Shown here: positions 35,801-42,400 of the stretch, in pieces | Numbering within the stretch: the first letter of the stretch is position 1 | Layout of the letters: the number at the start of each line of letters is the position of its first letter | From: Streptomyces achromogenes | GTDB lineage: Bacteria > Actinomycetota > Actinomycetes > Streptomycetales > Streptomycetaceae | Reading direction: 5' to 3' | NCBI RefSeq assembly: GCF_030816715.1 | Contig: NZ_JAUSYH010000001.1 | Span: forward strand, 7,936,001-8,000,000 | DNA length: 64,000 nt | Notes under the pieces: model-generated | Told to the model about the DNA's origin: nothing | The model's database searches: none | Seen by the model: the letters and a program-made list of their open reading frames with translations, nothing else | Made by a program: the position numbers and the translations under genes

Positions 35801-36371
35801 CGCGCAGGACGCCGAAAGGACGGCCGGGCACACCGCTGACGCGAGCACAGCGGTCGGCGGGCTCCGTGGCGAACTGGCCGCGTTGCCGGCTGCCAAGCGC
35901 AAGCGCCGACTGGCCGAGCTGGTCCGGACGCACGTAGGCGCGGTCCTAAAATCCGGAGCCGCCGACGTGGTCAAGCCCGGCCGGGCCTTCCGTGACATGG
36001 GATTCGATTCCCTGACCGCCGTCGAACTGCGCAACCGGCTCGGTTCCGCACTCGGCGCCAGGCTCTCCGCGACGCTCGTCTTCGACCACCCGACGCCGAA
36101 CGCCCTCGCCGACCACCTGGGCGCGGAACTCTTCCCCGAGGACGACGGTGACACCGGGCTCGACCCCCGACTGCTGGGGATCGAGGCGGCCTACCGCGCC
36201 ACCTCGGACCCGGCCGGCCGGGCGGAACTCGCCGAGGCGCTGCGCGGCCTGCTCGACTCCTGGGCGGCGCCCAACGGCGCACCCACCCCCGCCACCGTGG
36301 ACGAGGAACTGGCCGGCGCTTCCGACCAGGACATGTTCGATCTGATCGACAAGGAACTCGGGATCTCCTGA
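23892..36371 (+). CDS. Type I modular polyketide synthase 1: loading module, modules 1 and 2
   Basis: Giant PKS of 4159 residues, first of the assembly line. Order: KSQ-AT-ACP / KS-AT-KR-ACP / KS-AT-KR-ACP. The start is the ATG at 23892 (MNQPVPTAARNTAPGHEP), preceded by TTGGAG about 8 nt upstream; the frame is open for 1.7 kb further upstream but that is only GC-skew sequence. The first KS has Gln in place of the active Cys, so it decarboxylates the loaded extender to make the starter. All three ATs have the methylmalonyl signature (GHSQG, YASH). The C-terminus after the last ACP carries a helical docking domain (about residues 4070-4159, ending DLIDKELGIS). This suits the N-terminal coiled coil of the next PKS 45 nt downstream. 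Acts in the cytosol with PKS2 and PKS3. Confidence 0.96.
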   Translation: MNQPVPTAARNTAPGHEPVAVVGLACRLPGADDPAAYWELLAAGRSAVTDTPQDRRTGVPAQGWPTPHGGTAPLRGGYISAPADFDAAFFGISPREADAMDPQARLALELGWEALEHAGVPVTAALRAVAVYVGADGCDYADVVRDAGQGTGHHTLTGLHRSLIANRLSYALGVSGPSVTVDSAQSSSLVAVQLACDSLRLGDCDLALAGGVHLNLSPRSSLAAAQFGALSPDGACHTFDARANGYVRGEGGGIVVLKLLSRAVADRDHIHAVIRGGALNNDGTGTSITTPDADAQAAVLRTACLRAGVDPAGIGYVELHGTGTRVGDPVEAAALGAVLGTADGRRAPLAVGSVKTNIGHLEGAAGIAGLLKTVLCLSHRQLVPSLNHDEPNPAIDLDGLGLRVHRDTTDWAPAAPGDPLRAGVSSFGMGGTNVHLVLEEAPAAEKDLRPPRATPATVPWLLSAATPGALRLQTDRLTAHVRDTDADPVDIAWSLLTARTPLAHRALAVGSDTAGLLSGITAAAPSHPLDGDVNRPVFVFPGQGSQWAGMAAELLASSPVFAARLTECGQALAPHVAWDLAAVLRGDADAPPLDRSDVVQPVLWAVMVSLAALWQSHGVRPAAVVGHSQGEIAAACVAGALSLEDAALVVALRSRILVPLEGRSGMVALTLSEDAARRFTGKWDDRVTVAALNGPASTVVSADIETVDDILATAERENVRAGRVGIDYASHSPHVNPVREQMLDLLAGITPRRPDVPFLSTVTGDWLEGPVTDARYWYDNLRNPVLLEPAVRALALAGHGAFVEVSPHPVLIAPVKETVEAATGPRQAVVTGTLRRGQGGATRFQTSLGALWSHGADVDWTPVFTGLAPRRRDLPTYAFQRRRHWVTGVSDNAVNGPTPTATAPAADAPGTTTATATATVSDEAASGLGSGDALRLVRECTAVVLGYPDQALVAPQRTFKELGIDSVTAVELRDRINSVGGLTLATTAVYEYPTPARLAESLSASAPAPASTEAASHDRHAAADEPIAIVSMGCRFPGGVRAPEDLWRLVRDETDAVTAFPTDRGWDVEALYDPDPDRTGTTYVREGGFLAGAAEFDAAFFGISPREATAMDPQQRLLLETSWEAIERAGLDPRALHATATGVFVGVTAPEYGPRLHEAGEAVEGHLLTGTTASVASGRIAYALGLEGPAVTVDTACSSSLVALHLAVRALRSGECSLALAAGATVMSGPGMFVEFSRQRGLAADGRCKPFAAGADGTNWAEGVGVLLLERLSDARRLGHQVLAVVRGSAINQDGASNGLTAPNGLAQQRVIRAALADAGLSAADVDVVEAHGTGTRLGDPIEAQALLATYGQERDGDRPLWLGSLKSNIGHAQAAAGVGGVIKMVQAMRAAVLPKSLHAETPSPLVDWSSGAVELLARARVWEETEGRPRRAAVSSFGISGTNAHVVLEGMTEPAVREPAVTEPAVTEAAVTELAHSVAGAPAREVALPWLVSARTPAALAEQESRLTQFTAGSSSLDAVDVAWSLWRSRSVFECRSVGVAGEWVASGSVVGGAGSPVFVFPGQGAQWVGMAVELLDVSPVFAARFGECGVALEGLVEWSLVDVVRGVGGAPGLDRVDVVQPVLWAVMVSLAALWESFGVRPAAVVGHSQGEIAAAVVAGALSLVDGARVVVLRSRAIVALAGGGGMVSVALPAEDVGELVGRWGGRVSVAAVNGPSSTVVSGDVGALEELVGFAVGAGVRVRRIDVDYASHSAHVEALEAELAGALGSVVALVPSVPFLSTVSGEWVEGAVLDGGYWFRNLRQTVLLEPVVRRLVGEGFGAFLEMSPHPVLTVPIGETVEAVGSDAVVVGSLRRGEGGLGRFYLSLGEAWAGGVAVDWGPVFAGLSPCRVELPTYAFQRSRYWLDLPKVRAGVDPVQEEFWRTVEEGDLEGLAGTLGVAEGLESVVPALAAWRTAHRERGVVDGWRHRVEWRPLTANAPTAVGGTWLIVAPESMEGDHLVTDVRAELEARGARAVVVAVDAARLDRAALAALLTTADVFAGVLSLLALDERPHPRQPAVPLGLAGTLTLLQALGDVGIDAPLWCVTRGAVAVGDDDGPAAPGQAGVWGLGRSAALEHPRRWGGLVDLPQAGANGLTELLLDAVTAGVAEDQVALRDGRTYGRRLVHAATRGKPAPRDWRPRGTVLVTGGTGALGAHVARWLATRGAEHLVLTGRRGDGSHIAGLRDELAHHGTRITVAACDTADRQALADLVDGLAGSGSPVRSVVHAAGVSVLGPITETDVDDLAATLSGKVLGAAHLDEVLDTAELDAVVYFSSISGTWGVADHAAYGAANAILDARAERRRADGAPVLSVAWGPWAGGGMIAESVQNDLRRRGVPVIEPATAITGLQQALDHEDTVVAVADVDWRRFAEVFTSVRGSALLSELSPSGAETSETAPGAARGDGVSAALREMADLEPERRTAALRALIGTHVAAALGHADTEAVSVDAAFKELGFDSLTAVALRDRVHRATGLKLPTTVVFDHPSISALAACVDDLAFGGRHADARPATDTAGAAVPTAADEPIAIVSMGCRFPGGVRAPEDLWRLVADGMDVISPLPTDRGWDLDALYDPDPDRLGTSYVRESGFLDDAAEFDAAFFGISPREALAMDPQQRLLLETAWETLERAGIDPKTLRGSSTGVYVGLTDQEYAARLRAASGDNEGYLATGAAASVASGRIAYALGLEGPAVTVDTACSSSLVALHLAVRALRAGECRLAVAGAATVMSGPGAFVAFSRQRALAPDGRCKPFAADADGFALSEGVGVLLLERLSDARRLGHQVLAVVRGSAINQDGASNGLTAPNGLAQQRVIRAALADAGLSAADVDVVEAHGTGTRLGDPIEAQALLATYGQERDGDRPLWLGSVKSNIGHTQAASGMAGIIKMVQAMRHATLPESLRGDQPSPIVDWSSGAVELLARARVWEETEGRPRRAAVSSFGISGTNAHVVLEAPPQDAADADSEPVERNPARDRAVVPLLTSARTEAALAAQVRQLTAHLESTAADAVDVAWSLWRSRSVFECRSVGVAGEWLASGSVVGGAGSPVFVFPGQGAQWVGMAVELLDVSPVFAARFGECGVALEGLVEWSLVDVVRGVGGAPGLDRVDVVQPVLWAVMVSLAALWESFGVRPAAVVGHSQGEIAAAVVAGALSLVDGARVVVLRSRAIVALAGGGGMVSVALPAEDVGELVGRWGGRVSVAAVNGPSSTVVSGDVGALEELVGFAVGAGVRVRRIDVDYASHSAHVEALEAELAGALGSVVALVPSVPFLSTVSGEWVEGAVLDGGYWFRNLRQTVLLEPVVRRLVGEGFGAFLEMSPHPVLTVPIGETVEAVGSDAVVVGSLRRGEGGLGRFYLSLGEAWAGGVAVDWGPVFAGLSPCRVELPTYAFQRSRYWLDLPKVRAGVDPVQEEFWRTVEEGDLEGFAGTLGLEGTGGLGDLLPALSAWHRGRQGRAKLDGWRYRVAWRPYELDEGAALEGTWLLVVPEGRTEDDVTVGARRVLEEAARVIPVVVPERADRTVVAELLDAAVKPGDAPAGVLSLLALDDAPDKRSPGVTRGVLGSMALSQALADNAIQAGLWSLTRGAVAVDGEDEPVAGQAAAWGLLRVAALDDPERSGGLVDLPVDGGTELLVRLPALLAAGDASGGESEFALRPGQRGVRVRRMVRSPLAGPAEAPVWKPRGAVLVTGGTGALGAHVARELAREGAEHLVLTSRRGPDAPGAAELERELTDLGCRVTIAACDVADRGALAEVMGGIPEETPLTAVVHTAGAVDRARPLTKIDADEAVELMHAKVVGAENLHELLGARPLDAFVLFSSGAGVWGNGGQGPYAAANAHLDALAERRRAAGLPATSIAWGAWAGGGMVDAEVGEQLARRGVPAMEPALAVRALRESVAADETTVVVADIRWDRFVPAYCAHGHRTLIDEIPDVQALLAAQDAERTAGHTADASTAVGGLRGELAALPAAKRKRRLAELVRTHVGAVLKSGAADVVKPGRAFRDMGFDSLTAVELRNRLGSALGARLSATLVFDHPTPNALADHLGAELFPEDDGDTGLDPRLLGIEAAYRATSDPAGRAELAEALRGLLDSWAAPNGAPTPATVDEELAGASDQDMFDLIDKELGIS
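23940..26905 (+). other. PKS loading module: KSQ-AT(methylmalonyl)-ACP
   Basis: KSQ 23940-25215: 'VDSAQSSSLVA' has Gln185 where Cys is expected. AT 25498-26550: active Ser628 in GHSQG, selectivity motif YASH at residues 728-731. ACP about 26690-26905: phosphopantetheine Ser966 in 'LGIDSVTAVE'. Decarboxylation of methylmalonyl gives a propionyl starter. This AT keeps ordinary GC-ending codons, unlike ATs 1-4. Confidence 0.92.
27675..27988 (+). repeat. Shared KS C-terminal block (modules 1, 2, 4 and part of 3)
   Basis: A GT-ending tract of about 314 bp from 'GAGGGTGTGGGTGTGCTG' that recurs at 32295-32608 and 42042-42355, and from 37263 to about 37470 in module 3. Modules 1 and 2 also share blocks at 26956/31576, 27409/32029 and 28112/32732, all at offset 4620. 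Confidence 0.85.
28248..28307 (+). repeat. 15-bp minisatellite in the KS1-AT1 linker
   Basis: Four in-frame 15-bp units (ACCGAACCGGCCGTG type) encode pentapeptides TEPAV, REPAV, TEPAV, TEAAV between KS1 and AT1. Confidence 0.85.
28447..29704 (+). repeat. Near-identical methylmalonyl-AT tract, copy 1 (module 1)
   Basis: About 1.26 kb, matching 33022-34279 base for base with only scattered differences and no indel (constant offset 4575), and shorter parts of 38253-39395 and 42936-43983. Codons here end in G/T (gtg, ttg, ggt) instead of the C/G of the surrounding PKS, with a strong G-over-C strand bias. Indicates a recently shared AT sequence. Confidence 0.9.
31582..36125 (+). other. PKS module 2: KS-AT(methylmalonyl)-KR(A1)-ACP
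   Basis: KS 31582-32862 with Cys2737; AT 33136-34185 (GHSQG, YASH). KR about 35038-35730 with 'VWGNGGQGPYAAANA', Trp but Gln at the A2-diagnostic position, hence A1 type. ACP Ser4040 in 'GFDSLTAVEL'. KS and AT share long near-identical DNA with module 1. Confidence 0.9.
33022..34455 (+). repeat. Near-identical methylmalonyl-AT tract, copy 2 (module 2)
   Basis: The left 1.26 kb matches copy 1. The right end, past the AT into the KR structural subdomain to 34455, matches copy 3 instead (39390-39570). The mosaic boundary near 34280 is a trace of separate exchange events. Confidence 0.88.
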
Positions 36372-36416
36372 GCGCACCCCCGACACGACTTCCCGATTCT
36401 CGAAGGGCTGACCGGC

Positions 36417-39400
36417 ATGGCCAACACGCACAACACCGAGGACAAGCTGCGGGACTACCTCAAGCGCGTCACCACGGACCTGCGACAGACCCGTCACAGG
36501 CTCACCGACCTGGAGACGCGGGCGCACGAGCCCATAGCCATCGTGGCCACCGCCTGTCACATGCCCGGTGGAGTGCGCAGCCCGCAGGACCTGTGGCGGA
36601 TCGTCGCCGACGGCGTCGACACCGTTTCGGACCTGCCGACCGACCGCGGCTGGGACATCGAGGCGCTGTACGACCCCGACCCGGAGCGCATCGGCACCAG
36701 CTACGTCCGCCAGGGCGCCTTCCTGCACGACGCGGCCGAGTTCGACGCCGGGTTCTTCGAGATCTCGCCGCGTGAGGCGACGGCGATGGACCCGCAGCAG
36801 CGACTGCTCCTGGAAACCACCTGGGAGGCGTTCGAACGGGCCGGCATCGACCCCACGACCCTGCGGGGCAGTTCCACCGGTGTGTTCGTCGGCGCCAGCA
36901 ACCAGGCCTACGCGCCCGACGGCACCCGTGCGCCCGAGGGCATCGAAGGGCACCTGCTGACCGGCGGATCCGCCGCCGTGCTGTCGGGGCGCATCTCCTA
37001 CAGCTTCGGGTTCGAGGGACCGGCCGTCAGCCTCGACACCATGTGCTCCTCCTCGCTGGTCGCCCTCCATCTCGCGGTCCGGGCGCTGCGCTCGGGCGAG
37101 TGCTCGATGGCGGTCGCGGGCGGTGTCACCGTCATGGCCAGCATGCGCAACTTCATCGAGTTCAGCCGTCAGCGCGGCCTGGCCGCCGACGGCCGCTGCA
37201 AGCCCTTCGCGGCCGGCGCCGACGGCACGGGCTGGGGCGAAGGCGTCGGCGTGCTGCTGCTGGAGCGGTTGTCGGACGCGCGTCGGCTGGGGCATCAGGT
37301 GCTGGCGGTGGTGCGGGGTTCGGCGATCAACCAGGACGGTGCGTCCAACGGGTTGACGGCTCCGAACGGTCCGTCGCAGCAGCGGGTGATCCGTGCGGCG
37401 TTGGCGGACGCGGGTCTGTCTGCGGCGGACGTGGACGTGGTGGAGGCGCACGGCACGGGGACGAAGCTGGGGGACCCGATCGAGGCACAGGCGCTGCAGG
37501 CCACCTACGGCCAGGAGCGCGACGGCGACCGCCCGCTGCTGATCGGTTCCCTGAAGTCCAACGTCGGCCACACCCAGGCCGCTTCCGGTGTCGTGGGCAT
37601 CATCAAGATGGTCGAGTCGCTCCGGCACGGCGTCGCTCCCAAGTCGCTCCACGGAGAGGAGCTCACCCCGCACGTCGACTGGTCCTCCGGCACGCTGCGT
37701 CTGCTCACCGAGGCGGTCGACTGGCCGGACACCGGACGGCCGCGCCGCGCGGGCGTCTCCTCCTTCGGAGGCAGCGGCACGAACGCGCACGTCGTCCTCG
37801 AGCAGGCGCCGGCCGCCGAACCGGCGGAAGCCGCCGAGACGACGAATGCCGAGGCGACGGGCACTGAGGCGACGGGCGCCGAGGCGACGGGCGCCGAGGC
37901 GACGGGTGCCAACGCGACGGGTGCCAACGCGACGGGTGCCAAGGCGGCGGACAGGGCGGCGGACAAGGCGGAGAAGACCGGTGTCGTCCTGCCCTGGATG
38001 CTGTCGGCCCGGTCGGAGGCCGCGCTGAAGGAGCAGGCACAGCGGCTGCTCGACCGCGTCGAGTCCGGCGGCCTCTCCGCCGTGGACGTCTCCCACACGC
38101 TCGCCACCGGTCGCGCCGCGCTGGAGGAGCGCGCCGTCGTCGTCGGCACGGACCACGAGGGCCTGGTCGACGGCCTGCGCGCCCTGGCCCGGGGTGAACG
38201 ACCCACGAGCGCGGCCCGCGGCCTCACCGAGAGCCCCGGCTCCCCCCTCGACCCGGTGTTCGTGTTTCCGGGTCAGGGTGCGCAGTGGGTGGGGATGGCG
38301 GTGGAGTTGTTGGATGTGTCGCCGGTGTTCGCTGCGCGGTTTGGTGAGTGTGGGGTGGCGTTGGAGGGGTTGGTGGAGTGGTCGTTGGTGGATGTGGTGC
38401 GGGGGGTGGGGGGTGCGCCTGGGTTGGATCGGGTGGATGTGGTGCAGCCGGTGTTGTGGGCGGTGATGGTGTCGTTGGCTGCGTTGTGGGAGTCGTTCGG
38501 TGTGCGGCCGGCTGCGGTGGTGGGTCATTCGCAGGGGGAGATTGCTGCTGCGGTGGTGGCGGGTGCGTTGAGTGTGGTGGATGGTGCGCGGGTGGTGGTG
38601 TTGCGGTCGCGGGCGATTGTGGCGTTGGCGGGTGGTGGGGGGATGGTGTCGGTGGCTCTTCCTGCTGAGGATGTGGGTGAGTTGGTGGGGCGTTGGGGTG
38701 GTCGGGTGTCGGTGGCGGCGGTGAATGGTCCGTCGTCGACGGTGGTGTCGGGTGATGTGGGGGCGTTGGAGGAGTTGGTGGGGTTTGCTGAGGGGTCGGG
38801 GGTGAGGGTGCGGCGTATTGATGTGGATTATGCGTCGCATTCGGCTCATGTGGAGGTGCTTGAGGCGGAGTTGGCGGGGTCGTTGGGTTCGGTTGTGGCG
38901 TTGGTGCCGTCGGTGCCGTTTTTGTCGACGGTGTCGGGTGAGTGGGTTGAGGGTGCGGTGTTGGATGGGGGGTATTGGTTCCGGAATTTGCGGCAGACGG
39001 TGTTGTTGGAGCCGGTGGTGCGGCGTTTGGTGGGGGAGGGGTTTGGGGCGTTTTTGGAGATGAGTCCGCATCCGGTGTTGACGGTGCCGATCGGTGAGAC
39101 GGTCGAGGCTGTGGGTTCGGATGCGGTGGTGGTGGGTTCGTTGCGTCGGGGTGAGGGTGGTCTGGAGCGGTTCTACCTTTCTTTGGGTGAGGCGTGGGCG
39201 GGGGGTGTGGCGGTTGACTGGGGGCCGGTGTTTGCGGGGTTGTCGCCGTGTCGGGTGGAGTTGCCGACGTATGCGTTCCAGCGCAGCCGTTACTGGCTGG
39301 ATCTGCCGAAGGTGCGGGCCGGGGTGGATCCGGTGCAGGAGGAGTTCTGGCGGACCGTCGAGGAGGGTGACCTCGAAGGGCTCGCGGGCACGCTCGGGCT

Positions 39401-42400
39401 GGACGAGACCGGTGGTCTCGGTGATCTCCTGCCGGCGTTGTCGGCCTGGCACCGGGGACGGCAGGGCCGGGCGAAGCTGGACGGCTGGCGCTATCGGGTG
39501 GCCTGGCGGCCGTATCAGCTCGACGAAGGGGCCGCGCTCGAGGGGACCTGGCTGCTCGTCGTCCCCGAAGAGCATGTCCGGTCGCCGCTGGCCGCCGCCG
39601 TCGCCGACGCCCTGGGCGAGGCGGGCGCGACCGCCGTCACCTTCGCGATGGCCGCCGACGAGTTGGACCGCGCACTCGTCGCCGCGCGCCTCACGGCCGC
39701 CGTAGCCGGGCCCGACACCGGGACCGACCGCCTCGCCGGAACGGACTCCGTGCGCGGCGTCGTGTCCCTGCTGGCCCTCGACGAGCGCCTCGCCCCGGAC
39801 CACTCGGGTGCGACCGTCGGCATGATGTCCTCGCTGGTCCTGGTCCAGGGCATGCTGGACGCCGGCATCGAGGCCAGGACGTGGCTCCTGACCAGCGAGG
39901 CCGTCAGCACCGGTGACGGGGACGACGTCAGCCATCCGATACAGGGCGCGCTCTGGGGATTCGGCCGCGTCGTCGCCCTGGAGCAGCCGCGGCGCTGGGG
40001 CGGACTCGTCGACCTTCCCTCCGCACCCGACCCCGATACCGCGCGCGCTCTGGTCGCCGTCCTCGCCGCAGGAGGCGACGAGGACCAGATCGCCCTGCGC
40101 GGGGCGAGCGCCCACATCCGACGGCTCGTCCGCACCCCCCTGTCCGGCCGCAGCGCATCGCGGTCCTGGAGCACCAGCGGCGCCGCGCTGATCACCGGAG
40201 GAACCGGCGGCCTCGGCGCCCACACGGCTCGACTGCTCGCCCGCAAGGGCGCCGAGCATCTGGTGCTGACCAGCCGCCACGGGGACCAGGCGCCGGGCGC
40301 GGAAGCGCTGCGGCAGGAACTGACCGCTCTGGGCTGCCGGGTGACCATCGCCGCGTGCGACGTCGCCGACCGGGAAGCGCTGCACCGTCTCGTCGAGCAG
40401 GTGGAGTCCGACGGCCCCGCGATCCGCACCGTCGTGCACACCGCGGGCGTCGGCATGCTCGCCTCCCTCGCCGACACCGACCTCGACTTCTTCGCCGAGG
40501 GAGCCCGCGCCAAGCTGCTCGGCGCCGTCAACCTCGACGAACTCTTCGACCACGACCGGCTGGACGCCTTCGTCCTGTACTCCTCCGTCGCCGGCACCTG
40601 GGGCAGCGGCGACCACGGCGCCTACTCGGCCTCGAACGCGTACGTCGACGCACTCGCCGACCATCGCAGAGCGCGCGGGCTGACCGGCATGTCCCTCGCC
40701 TGGGGCATCTGGAGCCCGGAGGGCGGAGGCATGGCCGTCAACGTCGTTCGGGAGCAACTGCGCTGGCGGGGCATCCCGTTCATGGACGCCGAACTCGCCG
40801 TCGCGGGCCTCGAGCAGGCACTCGACCACGACGAGACCTTCCTCGCCGTCGCCGACATCGACTGGGAGCGATTCGTCCCCGTCTTCACCGCCGCGCACTC
40901 CCGACCCCTGCTGCATGAGGTCCCCGAGGTGGCCGCCGCGATGCGGGCCGACGAGGCCGTCCTCGACCGCGCCTCGGAACGCGGCGGTGACCTGTGCGCG
41001 GAACTCGCCGGCCAGAGCTCCGCGGAACGCGACCGGACCCTGACCGAAGTGGTCCGCACCCAGGTCGCCGCCGTCCTCGGCTACGCGGACGGCAACGACG
41101 TCGCCGCCACACGTGCGTTCCGCGAACTCGGATTCGACTCCCTCACCGCGGTCGAACTCCGCAACCGCCTCAACGAGGCGACCGGCCTCACGCTGCCCGC
41201 CGCGATCGTCTTCGACCACCCCAACGTCCGCGACCTCGCGCGCCATCTGCGCGGACAGCTCGTCGACGACACCGCCGAGGAGCGGCCCACCGCACTCCCG
41301 GCCCTTCCGGCGGCCCGCCCGGCCCGTGAGGACGAACCGATCGCCATCGTCTCCATGGGCTGCCGCTTCCCCGGCGGAGCACACTCACCGGACGACTTCT
41401 GGCAGCTCGTCCTCGACGAGACCGACGCCATCTCGTCCCTGCCCGTCGACCGCGGCTGGGACGTGGAGAACCTGTACGACCCCGACCCGGACCGAGCGGG
41501 CACCACCTACGCCCGCGACGGCGGATTCCTGCACGACGCGGCCGAGTTCGACGCGGCCTTCTTCGGGATCTCGCCGCGTGAGGCGACCGCGATGGACCCG
41601 CAGCAGCGACTGCTGCTGGAGACCGCCTGGGAGACCCTGGAGCGGGCCGGCATCGCCCCCGACAGCCTGCGCGGCAGCGACACCGGAGTCTTCGTCGGCG
41701 TGTCCCACCAGGGCTACGGAGCGAGCGGGGGCGTGCCGGAGGGACTCGAAGGCCACCTCATCACCGGCACCGTCACCAGCATCGCCTCCGGCCGTATCTC
41801 CTACACACTCGGCCTCGAAGGGCCGGCCGTGACGATGGACACCGGATGCTCCTCCGCGCTCGTGGCCATGCACCAGGCCATGCGCTCTCTTCGTTCGGGC
41901 GAGTGCTCCCTCGCACTGACCGGCGGCGCCGCCGTCATGGGCGAGCCCATCGGCCTGGTCGGCTTCAGCCGTCAGCGTGGCCTGGCCGTCGACGGCCGCT
42001 GCAAGGCGTTCGGCGCCGAAGCCGACGGCATGGGCATGGCCGAGGGTGTGGGTGTGCTGTTGCTGGAGCGGTTGTCGGACGCGCGTCGGCTGGGGCATCA
42101 GGTGCTGGCGGTGGTGCGGGGTTCGGCGATCAACCAGGACGGTGCGTCGAACGGGTTGACGGCTCCGAACGGTCTCGCGCAGCAGAGGGTGATCCGTGCG
42201 GCGTTGGCGGACGCGGGTCTGTCGGCGGCGGATGTGGACGTGGTGGAGGCGCATGGTACGGGGACGAGGCTGGGTGACCCGATCGAGGCGCAGGCCCTGC
42301 TGGCGACCTACGGCCAGGAGCGTGACGGCGACCGCCCGTTGTGGCTCGGGTCCGTGAAGTCCAACATCGGCCACACCCAGGCCGCTTCGGGCATGGCCGG

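Larger units (their letters stand above)
36529..41245 (+). other. PKS module 3: KS-AT(methylmalonyl)-KR(A2-like)-ACP
   Basis: KS 36529-37803: Cys210 in 'LDTMCSSSL', Met replacing the usual Ala before Cys. AT 38250-39300 (YASH). KR about 40180-40865: intact 'TGGTGGLG' and Ser-Tyr-Asn set in 'SSVAGTWGSGDHGAYSASNA', Trp and His as in A2 type. So it seems active, not the redox-dead epimerising KR seen at module 3 of several macrolides. ACP Ser1575. Confidence 0.86.

Noticed and set aside
37851..37940. Tandem repeat considered as a CRISPR-like array
   Set aside because: The units are 15 bp, directly adjacent, in frame and coding; there are no spacers.
40180..40865. KR3 considered as an inactive (C-type) ketoreductase
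   Set aside because: The NADPH-binding glycine motif and the Lys, Ser, Tyr and Asn positions are intact, so it is scored as active A2-like.
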